Positions 53,683 through 64,000 of a stretch of DNA of 64,000 nucleotides are shown one piece after another; the stretch's first letter is position 1, and each line of letters starts with the position of its first letter. A model generated the notes under the pieces. It ran no database searches. It was not told the DNA's origin and saw only the letters and a list, made by a program, of their open reading frames with translations. Source of the stretch: Macrosoma leucophasiata (Eukaryota > Arthropoda > Insecta > Lepidoptera > Hedylidae); assembly GCA_036365455.1 (NCBI GenBank), contig JAWQUS010000030.1, positions 124,001 through 188,000 of the forward strand, given 5' to 3'. The position numbers and the translations under genes are program-made.

Positions 53683-54489
53683 TACCTAATTGAGAAATAT
53701 TGATGGATTCAAGTCTCCTTTTGAAGTACAAGTTGAAGTAATAATTACAGCTGTGACATAATAACTATTATTTATACCAATGCGGTATGAAGTTCGTCAG
53801 GACAGCTAATGTAATATTTTAATGTTATGTTAGTAATTGTTTTCGATAGACAATAAAACGACCATTGCACCAACAAAGTATCTAAGCAAAGGTGGCTTAA
53901 TATTGAGAAATGGTCTGACGTAGACTGTCTTTGACATTGCATCTTATCACCTTATCCTTTTGGACCTTAAAGTGTTTTCTAAAGAATACATGTCCCTTTA
54001 TAGACGAACACCTTTTAACATTGTTGGACCTTGCCGTTACACCTTGTATATTTATAGGCTACATTATTACATACAATTAATGTAAACTCTATGCTTGTTT
54101 GCCATTTCATGTCAAAAAAAATAAAAAAGAAAGAAGTACAATGCTCAGCAATAAATATTGCACACCGAGACGTACATACATACATACTTACATAGAGCGT
54201 TATCACTTTCATTTTGATCAGGTTTTGACCAATACCGGACTGTGCTTACGTAGGCAGTGTGCAACAGAGATAACGCTCTACGAAGTCGAAACGAGCCGAT
54301 CGTCTCTTTCGCAGGCTCGATGTGCAATATTAATTGTTGAGTACTATTAGTGCCATTAATGTAATTAATATGACTCTTACGCTCTGATGCGACGACTGCC
54401 CGCTGCGGGACTCAAAGACTCGCCAGCGTAGGGATGTGACGCAATCGATACAGCGGTTTAATTCAATTACATTATCTCTTTTTTACGTA
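53683..54489. other. Unassigned spacer
   Basis: AT-rich; no gene recognised. A GAGCGTTAT/ATAACGCTC pair at 54196-54204 and 54270-54278 forms a short palindrome. Confidence 0.5.
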
Positions 54490-54765
54490 ATGACGGTGAC
54501 AAACAAGCATACAGTTCACATTGATGTTAAGTGATGACTGCAACCTATAGCCACCTACACAAAGACCAGAAGTCAAAATGCAGATGCGTTGCCACCCATG
54601 AGACCTTAATTATTAAGTCTCTGTGCTAGTTATTACGGGGCCATACATTACCATCTAACCAGAACATGATAATGCTGAACCCTACCATTTAGCGGCAGAT
54701 AAATTAGGCAATGCGGTGGTGCATACGTCCTCCAGCTCCTAAACTGGAACTCTACCAATGAAACC
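54490..54765 (+). repeat. Family A, near-full copy
   Basis: GACAAACAAGCATACAGTTC, CTATAGCCACCTACACAAAG and TTTAGCGGCAGATAAATTAG; the hairpin end is degraded (CTCCTAAACTGGAACTC). Confidence 0.5.
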
Positions 54766-55789
54766 ATTATTTGCTTAGATATAAAGTTAAAATTTTGTGT
54801 ATTCGTTCCAGTGTCGTTTGAATTTCACATTTGTGTACCACCGCGTTTATATACATAAGTATTATTGTTACAAAATATATTTATACAACTCAGCATTTTC
54901 TTTACTTAGTAGACAACCCCACGATGAAATATATAATAATAGGCCGCCGTGATGCAAGTACTAGTGTGGAAGGTGAAATATTTTCAGTGTTCAAGAATCG
55001 TGTCTATCGAACGTGATACTAATATCATAAGTAAAACATATATCGATACAATATTAAAAAGCGCAGCACCTCCCTAGTCAACTGTGCAGGTCGCGGCCCG
55101 TTAGCACACAAGAAAACGCACACACTCACAGTGCTACACACACATTACTCACGCGGTAAGTGAAATGTTATTACGTATTTATACAAGCCTAAGAAGTTAC
55201 GTGTAAGGGACTCCATTAATTAATTGAGGGGTTAATACAGAATGGGAGATCGGATATTAAGATTTCCTTCAGTAATTTGCTTAATACGGAGTTTAGTTTC
55301 TTACCTGGGTCTTGTGTTTAGTTTTAGGGAAATATTTAATGGATATTGTTGTGCGTATTACTTCAGTTATTTCGATAGTACTTCATTAATTATAGCAGCT
55401 TCAGCGGATTCCAAGGGTGTGCGTCCCGTCAAATTTGTGCTACTATATTGTTACTAAAGCTTTTTCTACAGTATGCATTGCTAAAATGCGTATATTTTGT
55501 AAATTCCGTCAGTATGTCCAATGTTTTCAAAGTTAGAGTAAATATAAGCCAAAAAGATCATCTACAGTCCACCGAATAACCTTACAGATCTGCTGAGATA
55601 TACACACATACAGCTACGAAATATTGGATACTTAAAAAAAAATACTTGGAATCTTATATTATGTTGCAATTATATCTTCCAAGAATATTTCAGACATACG
55701 TGTCAAATGGACGCTGTCCTTTTTTTGATGTCGCCTAAAACTAACACGTTCACTGTCCTCAAGCAGACACAATAGTTAAAAAAAACAAT
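54766..55789. other. Unassigned region
   Basis: No recognised gene. A GGTAAGTG donor-like site at 55155-55162 follows a GC-richer stretch, but no exon is supportable. Confidence 0.5.
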
Positions 55790-56096
55790 TAAAAAAAATA
55801 GCCTTTATTCCTGCTTACTTACTATTACTACATGTTGATACATGCCTACTTTCTATAAACTAATTTGGTTTAATTAATTCTCCTTTCAATTTGATTGATT
55901 GGCAATGTTTATGTGGAGCAGCTTGTCTGTCGACAAAGGCCTCCTCTAAAGATTTCCATGCATTCCTGTCTCTTGCTAGTCGGGTCCATATTGGGCTCGC
56001 TGTTTTATTGATAACATCTTCCCATCTTTTAGTTTGTCTGCCTTTGTTTCTTTTACTTTCCCTTGGATGCCATTCGGTTACTAACTTGGTCCATTT

Positions 56097-56897
56097 TTAT
56101 TTACTTTCTCTTAACATATGTCCTGTCCAACGCCATTTAAACTGTCTGTAGATTGTGAGTGTATTTTTAAATTTTGTTTTCTTTTTAATTTCTTGTCTTT
56201 TCACTCTATCTCTTCTTTTTATACCTAGTATGCTCCTTTCCAGTGAATTTTGGCAGACTTTTAATTTACTTTCTTGTATTTCTGAAAGCCCCCATGTCTG
56301 GCATCTGTATAATAGGCATGGTATAACGCATGTTTTGTATAGTTTATTTTTTACTTTGATTGGCATATCTTTATCCTTCATTACTTCCCTAAGAGACCAA
56401 AACTGTTTCCAGGTATTTGTTATTCTTCGCTCTATTTCTTTATTCATGCAATTCTTAGGCGATATAAGTTGACCCAAATATATATATTCATTTACATATT
56501 CTATTTGATCGTTATTCACTGTTATTTGTTCTATTTGTTGGGCGTTTGTCATAAGTTTGGTTTTAGCTAGGTTCATTGTCAGGCTGGCCTTAGCATTTTC
56601 ATCAGATAGTTGTTGTAGCATTAGTCCCAGAGTTTCTGCGTCCTCTGAGAACAAGACTAAATCATCGGCAAAGCGGAGACGATTAAGATTTTCGCCATTT
56701 ATGTTGAGGCCCATTTTGGACCAGTTTAGGTTCCTGAAGATCATCTCCAGCACTGCAGAAAATAATAACGGTGATATAGGATCTCCTTGTCGTACACCTC
56801 TTTTAATAGGAAATTCATTGCCCGTAGATTCGAGTTTAACTTTTGCTGTGCTCGCTGTGTATACATTTTTAATTATTCGTATGTATTTTTCTTGCAC
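56097..56897 (-). pseudogene. RTE reverse transcriptase, C-terminal open part
   Basis: 267 codons covering the RT catalytic FADD box and thumb. The open frame is bounded by a frameshift at its start (the GFVDFNKAF-like motif lies upstream in another frame, near 56945-56970) and by a premature TAA. The true ORF end is about 65 codons further on. Confidence 0.5.
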
Positions 56898-57940
56898 CCC
56901 TTGTCTTTTTAGAGCGTCCCATATATACTCATGTTCTAATGTATCGAACGCTTTGTTAAAGTCAACAAACCCTATGCAATATGTTTTGTTATATTCTCTT
57001 TATTTCTGTAGTATTTGTCTAAGAGTGTGAATGGCTTGTTCTTTAGGTTGATTTTCATCTAATGTATTGGTGATTCTGTTTAGTATGATTTTTGAAAATG
57101 TTTTTTATAAATATTGGACATTAAACTTATCGGCCTGTAGGTACCTATATTGCCCCTGTCTCCCTTCTTATGTAACAGTATGATTGTCGACTTAGTCCAG
57201 TCTTCCGAAATGGTTTCCGTTTCAAGTATTTCATTGAGCAAATCTGTAAATCTTGGTGCTATTCCTCTTTATTTACTGATTTGCAATCCTTTATTACTTG
57301 TTTCTCTTTACGACTTTGGTTATAAGTTTTGGTAATATGCCGTAGCAATTCCTAGTATTTCTGACCTTTTGCAGGTCTTTACATTACTTTTATTGTTCAT
57401 ATTTGGAATCCAGCATTTCTTGTTATTCATTTCTTTTAGCGCCTCCTTAATTCCTCCAATTTTTTTCTATATGTTTTCTTAATGTAGCAATTTTTTTTGC
57501 TTTCCGTTCTTTCCTAAGTTGTTTGCTAATATTTTTGCTTAATTTTGCTATCTTTTGACTGTTATTATTATAATTTTTTCATTGTTGTATAAGTTCTTTT
57601 CGTTCTTGTAATAGTTGCTTACTTTTGGATATCGCTCTCTTGCTAATCATGTTTACATTTTTAGTTTCTGTGTTTAATTGATTGAGCAATTTGGTGTATT
57701 TTTCTTGAGTAGATATGCATTTTTTTTTCCTCTTCTTGCAAGGATATTTTTAGGTTTTCCACAAGTAAATCAGTGCTACCGGTGCATTCATTGGCTCTCA
57801 TACTGTTTTGAAATTTTTGTGCTCTTTTAACACGTGTCCCTGAGAGTTTTGCTCGAACCATTCTATGATCTGAGTTAAAATTTAAATTGTTCAAAACAGA
57901 CAAATCTTCCAAAACTTTTACATTGTTAGACATGATATAT

Positions 57941-58003
57941 TTTATTTTTAAAGAAAAATATATTTCACAAGCATGTGTTAATGCGAAATAATATAAAACA
58001 GAC
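57941..58003 (+). mobile_element. Family D tail inserted in the RTE element
   Basis: AAAGAAAAATATATTTCACAA and AAGCATGTGTTAATGCG flanked by AGACATGATAT at 57929-57939 and 58001-58011. A 5'-truncated insertion with a target duplication, showing that family D moves by retrotransposition. Confidence 0.5.
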
Positions 58004-58440
58004 ATGATATAGTCAATCTTGTTTTTATACATGCCATTAGGAGAGATCCATGTCTATTTCTTTGATGGTTTCTTTTTGTAAAAACTGTTTAGGATGCTAG
58101 TCTTGAGCCGTTTTTACTTCTATTGCCAAATCCGTGGGTTCCGATGATATGTTCTTCTCCACTTCTCTGTTTACTAATCTGTCCATTAAAGTCGCCCATG
58201 ACTATGTTTTTGGATACATTGGCAACAATGGAGTGATTGTCTTCATAGAATTTTTCTGTTTTTGTGATGTCATCTTTTTTATTTGATTCGATGGGCGAAT
58301 ACGCCTGGATAGACCATCCTTGTTCTTCCTCTCCATCTCCAGGTAATTTAATGTTGAGAAGTGCAATCCGTTTCGAGATCCCTCTTAATTCCTGTATATT
58401 TTTAGTGAGGTTTCTTCTAACCTATATTATATGATATTAG

Positions 58441-59010
58441 AGCACCGGAACCGGTTAATCCGGACACAATAGTTAAAACAATGCAAATGGACACATGTGG
58501 TACATGGGACATGGAATGGGCTAAAACTGCAGTATCACTAAAGATTTCAAAGAAGATTAATTACATAATGGTTTCATTCAAGATGTCACAGTTAAAGTAA
58601 TTATAATAAATAATTACTTGCAAAAATCTAGTCATCTAGACTGAAAAAATGCTTAATATTTGATCACTTAAAAGTTTTCAGTAAATAAAATATGGGTATA
58701 GAGGCTAGGCAGTTATTGCGTAAATTTTAAGTGTGAAAATTATAATCTATATAAATACAATGCCAATTCTCGGACTGTGATCGACCATAGGTTACAATAT
58801 AATATAGATATTGTATACTAAGAAAAATAAAATACTGATAGTGTTTTCTTATTTGATAATAATGTTAAAAAGAGGTAAAGTTTCCAACTTCGTTTGTTTG
58901 TTTATAGTGGGTAATTTTCGAAAATCCTGAGCCAATTATGAAAATTAATTCATTACCAGGTAGCTACCTACGTTATCCCGAAAATTATTTGCTCTCATTG
59001 TCAACCTGAA
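58441..59010. other. Unassigned spacer
   Basis: AT-rich; nothing recognised. Confidence 0.5.
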
Positions 59011-59180
59011 TAGTAAGTCAGACGAGCCTTGAGAAGCGAAGTGTTAGCCTTAATTCTGTCCGCTCGCTATACCGGGGACCGGGGACGATGAATAAGATAT
59101 GATCTCGTGATCAAAGTACTCGTTAATTCTGACGAGAATTTTCACTGAAATTAAACATTTGTGCTGTTTAAAGCATAGCT
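59011..59180 (+). repeat. Local duplication flanking the mariner/Spy cluster, unit 1
   Basis: GTAAGTCAGACGAGCC, CTTAATTCTGTCCGC, ACCGGGGACGATGAATAAG, and AAATTAAACATTTGTGCTG match 60856-61020. Confidence 0.5.
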
Positions 59181-59451
59181 CGAAACTTTGTTCAGAAAAA
59201 CGAAACCTGTATATAGATACAGGTTATATAGTTAGTATATAGATGGTCAGTATACAGATTGTTAGTATATAGATACTTTATATTCTGTTAATTCTTTTTA
59301 GGAAAAAAAGCGAACAAATGCAAGTCGTACTCGCTTATATAGGTATATAGAGAGAGTAGTATTGTAACAGAGTGAGAGAGAGAACCCAATTTTCTAAAAA
59401 TGTTATCTTAAATACTATAGACTTCTAATAGATTTTCTTGAGACTAATAAG

Positions 59452-60345
59452 AGGTTGGGGAAAAAGTATTTTCGCATTATAGTGTGTACGAACTTGTAAT
59501 AAAATCTGGCTGGTTTTGGTATCATTGAAAGTTACAATTTTAGAGAACATAATTCCAAATTCAAATTAGGCAAATGTGTGATTTTCATTTGTTTTTCATA
59601 CTGTCAAGATGAGTGAATCTAATGAAACAATTCGATACATTTTAAAATTTTACTACAAAAAAGGTAAAAATTCAACGCAAGCCGCGAAAAAAAATTGCAA
59701 TGTTTATGGACCTAGTGCAGTGTCTGTGAGAGTAGCACAAAGGAGATGTTGCAAAAATGAATGGACCTCCGACCATGTATTGTACACAATATCATTAAAC
59801 AGGCAAAATCAATATAAAAACTTTTTAAACTGCATATTTTCACTTATTTAGCTTTGTTTGCAGTTACAAAATATTATTTGCAGTTAGAATTGCAACTAAA
59901 AACCAACATGGCGAATATGGCGGGCGATGTCATTTTGACATTTTTATTTTTTTAATTGTATTTTGATTATATGGTACTTGGAGAAAAAGTAATATTTTCT
60001 AATAACTATCAAAATCGATTGATCCCAAGCGTCGGCTGTATCGCCGACATGTTTAACAACGTTGAAAATGATAAAATCGTTTGAATTAAATGTGGTTGTA
60101 ACTTCAAAATATATTATTGAATAAATTAATTGTATTTTTTTCGGATTCTTCTTTAATTTACCCATTTTTGAGGACGTGTACGAACCAGAGCCGAGCTCAC
60201 AACATCTCCTTTGGTTTAAGCGTTTTCGATGCGGAAATTTTGATGTCAAAGATGCACCTCGCTCTGGTCGCCCTATTACGGATAAAATGGATGACATTTT
60301 TGAAAAAGTGGAGCAAGATCGACATATCAGTATTTACGACGTAAG
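59452..60345 (+). mobile_element. mariner element, truncated, split by a Spy-like MITE
   Basis: Left end GAGGTTGGGGAAAAAGTATT; transposase starts ATG at 59609 (MSESNETIRYILKFYY, with the in-frame eight-A run). Coding sequence stops at GTAGCACAAA, resumes at 60210 with TTTGGTTTAAGCG, and is cut off after TTTACGACGTA at about 60344. Catalytic domain and right end are absent. Confidence 0.5.
59742..60209. mobile_element. Spy-like MITE (AAA/TTT target, no duplication)
   Basis: Ends are GGAGATGTTG and CAACATCTCC. The flanks CACAAA and TTTGG join to CACAAATTTGG, the same sequence as in the intact mariner at 40660-40675, with no base gained or lost. Precise insertion between AAA and TTT without target duplication is the known behaviour of Spy elements of the PIF/Harbinger-ISL2EU-Spy group. 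468 bp, no transposase. Confidence 0.5.
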
Positions 60346-60534
60346 GTTCGGATTCACCCAAAAATTACTAATAGTACCGTTAATCCGGACCGTTATGCCA
60401 GACGCCTCAGAAACATGTGGCGCTAGCATGACATGGCAACATAGTTTTCAGTAATTTCTTCTCGATAGATGGCGCCTCTAGTAGTTTACATCGCACTAGG
60501 GTTGTGTTCCGTCTCAGCTATATAAGACCAGGCT

Positions 60535-60640
60535 GACCAGTCTGCCCGTGACCGCAGTAGCTAGAAAGCGACCGAAACGTCGGGTGTAAGAAATTTGGGA
60601 GTGTTGTATACGCGAAAAAATCCGCAAGTTTAATTTCTAC
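60535..60640 (-). repeat. Interspersed repeat family H, copy 3
   Basis: GTCTGCCCGTGACCGCAG, GCGACCGAAACGTCGGG and TACGCGAAAAAATCCGC are the reversed family; the ends differ from copies 1 and 2. Confidence 0.5.
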
Positions 60641-60855
60641 AATGTACGAAGCTCGCGAAAACCTACGAAAACGTTTATTTACTATTTCTCGCACAATAAG
60701 CGTAGCACGAGGCGGACTTAATCCTTTGTAACATTCTCTGTCAGTCAACTTATGAGTAAGGATAGAAAGATAGAGTTAAGGATAGAATGTTTAGAGTATT
60801 CTAAAAATCAATAACCTAGTGATGAATTAGCAGTCTCTCGGTGTATACCTCGAAT

Positions 60856-61020
60856 GTAAGTCAGACAATTCTTGCGCATGAAAGTATTAACCTTAATTCT
60901 GTCCGCCCACGATACCGGGGACGATGAATAAGATATGAACTCATGATTCGAAGTACCCGTGAATCTTGGTGAGAATTTGTGTTTAAATTAAACATTTGTA
61001 CTGTTTAAAGTATAGCTCGG
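60856..61020 (+). repeat. Local duplication flanking the mariner/Spy cluster, unit 2
   Basis: Direct partner of 59011-59180, about 1.84 kb downstream. Confidence 0.5.
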
Positions 61021-61119
61021 GGTTGTGTTAGGTAAATGCAGAGAAATCAAACTCTTCATCAAATTCTTCTTTATACTTTACTTTAATCTAAAAAATGTAG
61101 TGGGTTAGGTAATCAATTT

Positions 61120-61720
61120 TTTCATGTCTGAAGGTTGACAAGTAAATGACGGAAAGAGGTCACCGTCGTCTATGAACATTTGCAGCACCAGGGGAGTTGC
61201 CAACGCGCTGCCTGATGTCGGACTCTATTACCTTAGGAATAACTTTGATCTTGACGAATAAGTTTTTCTTTTTCTTCATTTATCAACATTGAAGAAATTG
61301 AAAAATTCTGTGATTATTATTTTTGAACTAAGTACGAGTAGTTTAAATTCTAAATTTTAATTTACTATTATTATATTTTTGCTTTTACTATATGTAATGG
61401 TTATTCACTCTAGGTATTTTATGATTTCTTGATGTTTTGAAAGTATTCGAAATAAAAATATTTTCTTTTTCTATTTCTCTATTTCTACCGCCATTTTTGA
61501 AGAACTCCAGTTTGTAGCACTTAGGGAAGACCTCAGAGGAAGAACTATCCACAATTTTCACGTTCTGGACAGGAACGAACGTAAAAACCACACCGTTGAG
61601 CACTGCCAGGTGTCCAATAGGTGAGGATGGAACTTCTCTCTTTGGTGGGTAGTAAGGTGTAGAAAAATGAACGGTAGCGCCATGTCGAGCAACTATTTTA
61701 CTCATCGTAGAATTCGAGTA
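61120..61720 (-). mobile_element. LINE 3' fragment, interrupted
   Basis: 61123-61212 and 61490-61720 match the 3' part of the element at 44246-44590 (TGTCTGAAGGTTGACA, CCAGGGGAGTTGCCAACGCG, CACTGCCAGGTGTCCA). About 280 bases of unrelated AT-rich sequence lie between. No intact frame. Confidence 0.5.
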
Positions 61721-61765
61721 TTGGAGCTCAAATGCTTAGGCACTTATTATGTTTTTTTAATAAGT

Positions 61766-62005
61766 AATGGAAAGTGGCCAACAAGCATGCAGTTCACATT
61801 GATGTTAAGTGATGACTGCAGCCTATAGACACCCACACAAACACCAAGGTCAAAATGCAGATGCGTTACCACTCCTTAGGCCCATAGTGTTATACTTCAC
61901 ACACAATAGTGCTGAACACTACCATTTAGCGGGAAGTATATTAGGTAATGCGGTGGTGCCTTCGCCCGCGAGCTCCATCACTGGAGCTCTACCACCAATA
62001 AAATG
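61766..62005 (+). repeat. Family A copy
   Basis: GTGGCCAACAAGCATGCAGTT to GAGCTCCATCACTGGAGCTC then TACCACCAATA; the central 40 bases are missing. The hairpin end is intact. Confidence 0.5.
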
Positions 62006-62007
62006 TT

Positions 62008-62358
62008 ACGTAATCTGCCTGCCGCCAAATGGTCGTATTCAATACTATTAGGTGTCCTGGTTAGATGGTTGGATGGTGGTATGGCCCGGTAATTTGGGCC
62101 TCAGGAGTGGCAACGCAATTGATCCTTCAATTTTGTGTAGATGTTAATAGGCTGCAATATTCGGAAAATGGAATCGAAATACGATAGTGGTATACATTAC
62201 CATTTGGCAGCAGATATGTATGTAGATTAGGCTATGCCTACGCCTTAAGCTACGCGAGCGTTTAAACATTCTTACTTTATCTCTAATCAAAACCAAAATA
62301 ATCAATATAACTTTCGACTTACTACCTCGAGTGTCTGCCGTAGGAACTCTACCACCAG
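62008..62358. repeat. Two further family A pieces, reverse then forward
   Basis: 62008-62165 is reversed (CTGCCTGCCGCCAAATGG, GGCCTCAGGAGTGGCAACGC). 62190-62358 is forward (TACATTACCATTTGGCAGC, GGAACTCTACCACCAGCG). With the copy at 61766 this makes three consecutive copies in +, -, + order. Confidence 0.5.
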
Positions 62359-62685
62359 CGAAGTCTCGCTCTTTCACGAAACTTAACGAATAACGCAAAA
62401 ATATATATGAACACCAGACTCGTAGTACCTGAAAGGATCAAATCAAATCGTTTATTTGTGCAAACATGGGCACAGACAAAGATGTGATAATAATAATTAT
62501 TCCGCCACGTTTCGCCAACACTGGCATACAAATATTTAAATTAAAATTATACAGAGAAAATATATCAAATAATATTGCAAATAATATTACTCATGAAAAT
62601 TTAAATAAGAATATTGATTGGTTAATTACATGTACAGGCATCCATTATAATTTTTTTTATATTAGTGTGGTATCTTAACTATTAA
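62359..62685. other. Unassigned spacer with LINE-tail fragment
   Basis: AAATCGTTTATTTGTGCAAAC (62447-62467) matches 34117-34137. The AT-rich frame that follows has no motif and is not considered a gene. Confidence 0.5.
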
Positions 62686-64000
62686 GGTATTATTAAGAAA
62701 ATTGACTGGTCGGTAATGGATAGCGTGAACAATGTCACTGAAAAAGTCAACCTGTTTAATTCTCTTATCACGCAGTTATTTGACGTACATGCCCCTATAA
62801 GACCGGTGCGAGTTCGACATCTTCCTGCTCCTTGGCTAACAGATGATATTAGAGCATTAATTCATCAAAAGAATAATGCAAAGAGAAAATTTAAATTAAA
62901 TCCGAATAATATTAATCGCGACAAATATGTATTGGTTAGGAACCGTTGCAATAAGGTGTGTAGAGATGCGCAACGACGCCACATTCACAAATCTGTCTCT
63001 AATGGGGACCCAGCGAAGGTCTGGAGATTTCTTAAGTCGCTAGGAGTTGGGAAATTGAGTAACAATTCTTCTTTTCTTCTTTCTAATAATGTCGATCTAG
63101 ATTTACTCAATGTGCATTTTTCTTCGTCTCCTTGTATTAGTAATACAATAAAAACCAATACTATAAATCTCCTTTCTAATTCTCCAACTCCTGATACTCC
63201 AATATTTTACTTCGATCAATTCTCTGCTCGTGATGTTAAGAGAAACATACTTGCCATTGACTCTGATGCTGTAGGCAGCGACAATATAAGTCGTAAGATG
63301 ATCCTTCCACTGATTGACATCCTTACCCCTATCATCGCTTCCATCCTCAATTATTCCATTTCTAGCAGATCATTTCCAGCCTCATGGAAGGACGCACATA
63401 TTATACCATTGCCTAAAAAATCTAATCCCAAAACCTTTTCAGATTACCGCCCTATTTCCATCTTACCATTCCTCTCAAAAATACTTGAACGCCTTGTCCA
63501 TCAACAAATGAATTCCTTTCTGTCCAAGTATCATCTCTTAAATCCTTACCAATCTGGTTTTCGTCAGGGTCACAACACAACTACGGTTCTTGTCAAAATA
63601 ACTGAAGACATTAGGTGGGGTATGGAGAAACAACAGCTGACTGTGCTCACCCTAATGGACTTTAGCAATGCGTTTACTACTGTAGATTTTGACATCTTAG
63701 TAGCGATCCTTCTTTCTCTTAACATATCTCCGACAGTAATTGAATGGTTTCATAGTTACTTGTTTGGTCGCCGGCACCGTGTTAAAGCTGACGATACCTT
63801 CTCCAACTGGTGCAATGTCACTGCCGGTGTACCACAAGGTGGCGTGTTGTCTCCCTTCCTTTTTTCCATCTTTATCAATTCTATCACGCATAATTTATCT
63901 TCTCTCTACCACCTTTATGCTGACGATCTACAGATTTATTATCAATCTAACGTTAATGACTTACCTTTGGCCATCAAGGCTGTCAATGATGATCTCGTAA
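62686..64000 (+). CDS. Non-LTR reverse transcriptase (Jockey/CR1-type), runs off the right edge
   Basis: The frame is open from after TAA at 62683-62685 to the window end (about 438 codons; first ATG at 62716). Order: a pre-RT linker (APWLTDDIRALIHQKN, VWRFLKSLG), then RT motifs SDYRPISILP, NPYQSGFRQGHNTTT, LMDFSNAFTTVDF, AGVPQGGVLSPFLFS and YADDLQIYY (YADD near 63919-63930). The endonuclease that normally precedes is not seen in the 300 bases upstream, so the element is 5'-truncated. No lesion is visible, suggesting a young insertion. The thumb and 3' end lie outside. Asn in the SNAF motif replaces the usual Lys of SKAF, also common in related insect elements. Confidence 0.5.

Larger units (their letters stand above)
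55790..58440 (-). mobile_element. RTE-type non-LTR retrotransposon, decayed
   Basis: Minus strand, from 58440 down: endonuclease remnants (SIQAYSPIESN, VMGDFNGQ at about 58190-58215), RT core region around 57000 with breaks, then an open stretch 56897-56097 with GVRQGDPISPLLFS, FADDLVLFS, NEYIYLGQ, WKQFWSLREVM and RQFKWRWTGHMLR, then TAA at 56097-56099. In the same frame after that stop, GRQTKRWEDVI and WTRLARDRNAWKS end the protein. The motifs are those of RTE/BovB-like elements. A family D tail is inserted at 57941-58003. Confidence 0.5.

Noticed and set aside
55891..57030. Plus-strand open frames around 56-57 kb
   Set aside because: They are antisense shadows of the RTE reverse transcriptase.

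Overview
The window looks like a piece of a moth or butterfly (Lepidoptera) nuclear genome. It is AT-rich, has intron-containing host coding sequence, and is packed with diverged transposable elements of the kinds usual in that order: tRNA-derived and 5S-derived SINEs, mariner, non-LTR retrotransposons, MITEs and TTCTGA- or ATT-tailed LINE ends. The order is inferred from repeat style and protein similarity; no search could be run.

Only one host gene is recognised. Seven exons on the + strand between 1498 and 9616 splice in a consistent reading frame into about 978 residues of a Dok-7-like adaptor. They encode the end of a PH domain, a complete IRS-type PTB domain and a long tail. The start of the PH domain lies left of the window. 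The tail carries two YxxP motifs (a Crk-type docking arrangement known in vertebrate Dok-7), two YxxM motifs of the kind seen in insulin-receptor substrates, two YEN motifs and a Ser-rich DSG motif. A decayed duplicate of the PH exon lies just downstream of the real one. The first intron in the window also holds a nested transposon: a Helitron-like repeat split by a non-LTR element.

From about 9.6 kb onward no second host gene could be supported, and the rest is mobile DNA in layers. The largest unit is a nearly whole RNase-H-bearing non-LTR element at 23.0-28.17 kb (ORF1 with zinc knuckles; ORF2 with endonuclease, reverse transcriptase and RNase H), broken by one frameshift and one stop. Other LINE pieces lie at 3.36-5.28, 44.22-45.07, 48.15-48.49, 55.79-58.44, 61.1-61.7 and 62.69-64.0 kb (the last is open to the window edge). 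There are three mariner copies. One near-intact copy at 40.35-41.94 kb sits in an older repeat and is itself hit by a SINE with an 11-bp target duplication. One at 35.37-36.51 kb sits inside another TIR element. One at 59.45-60.34 kb is split by a Spy-like MITE inserted exactly between AAA and TTT.

Smaller families recur across the window. They are named A-J here: A, an about 280-bp hairpin-ended repeat with some 18 copies in both orientations; B, C, D and F, SINE-like families, of which B, D and F have tRNA-like promoters; G and H, interspersed repeats; J, a 540-bp element present as two near-identical inverted copies 34 kb apart. Several local duplications (32.9/33.8, 43.4/43.8, 47.1/48.7, 50.0/50.3/50.8 and 59.0/60.9 kb) are not explained by the named families. 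No convincing new molecular system was found. The points most worth checking are the docking motifs of the Dok-7-like tail, the duplicated PH exon, and the well-resolved nested insertions.
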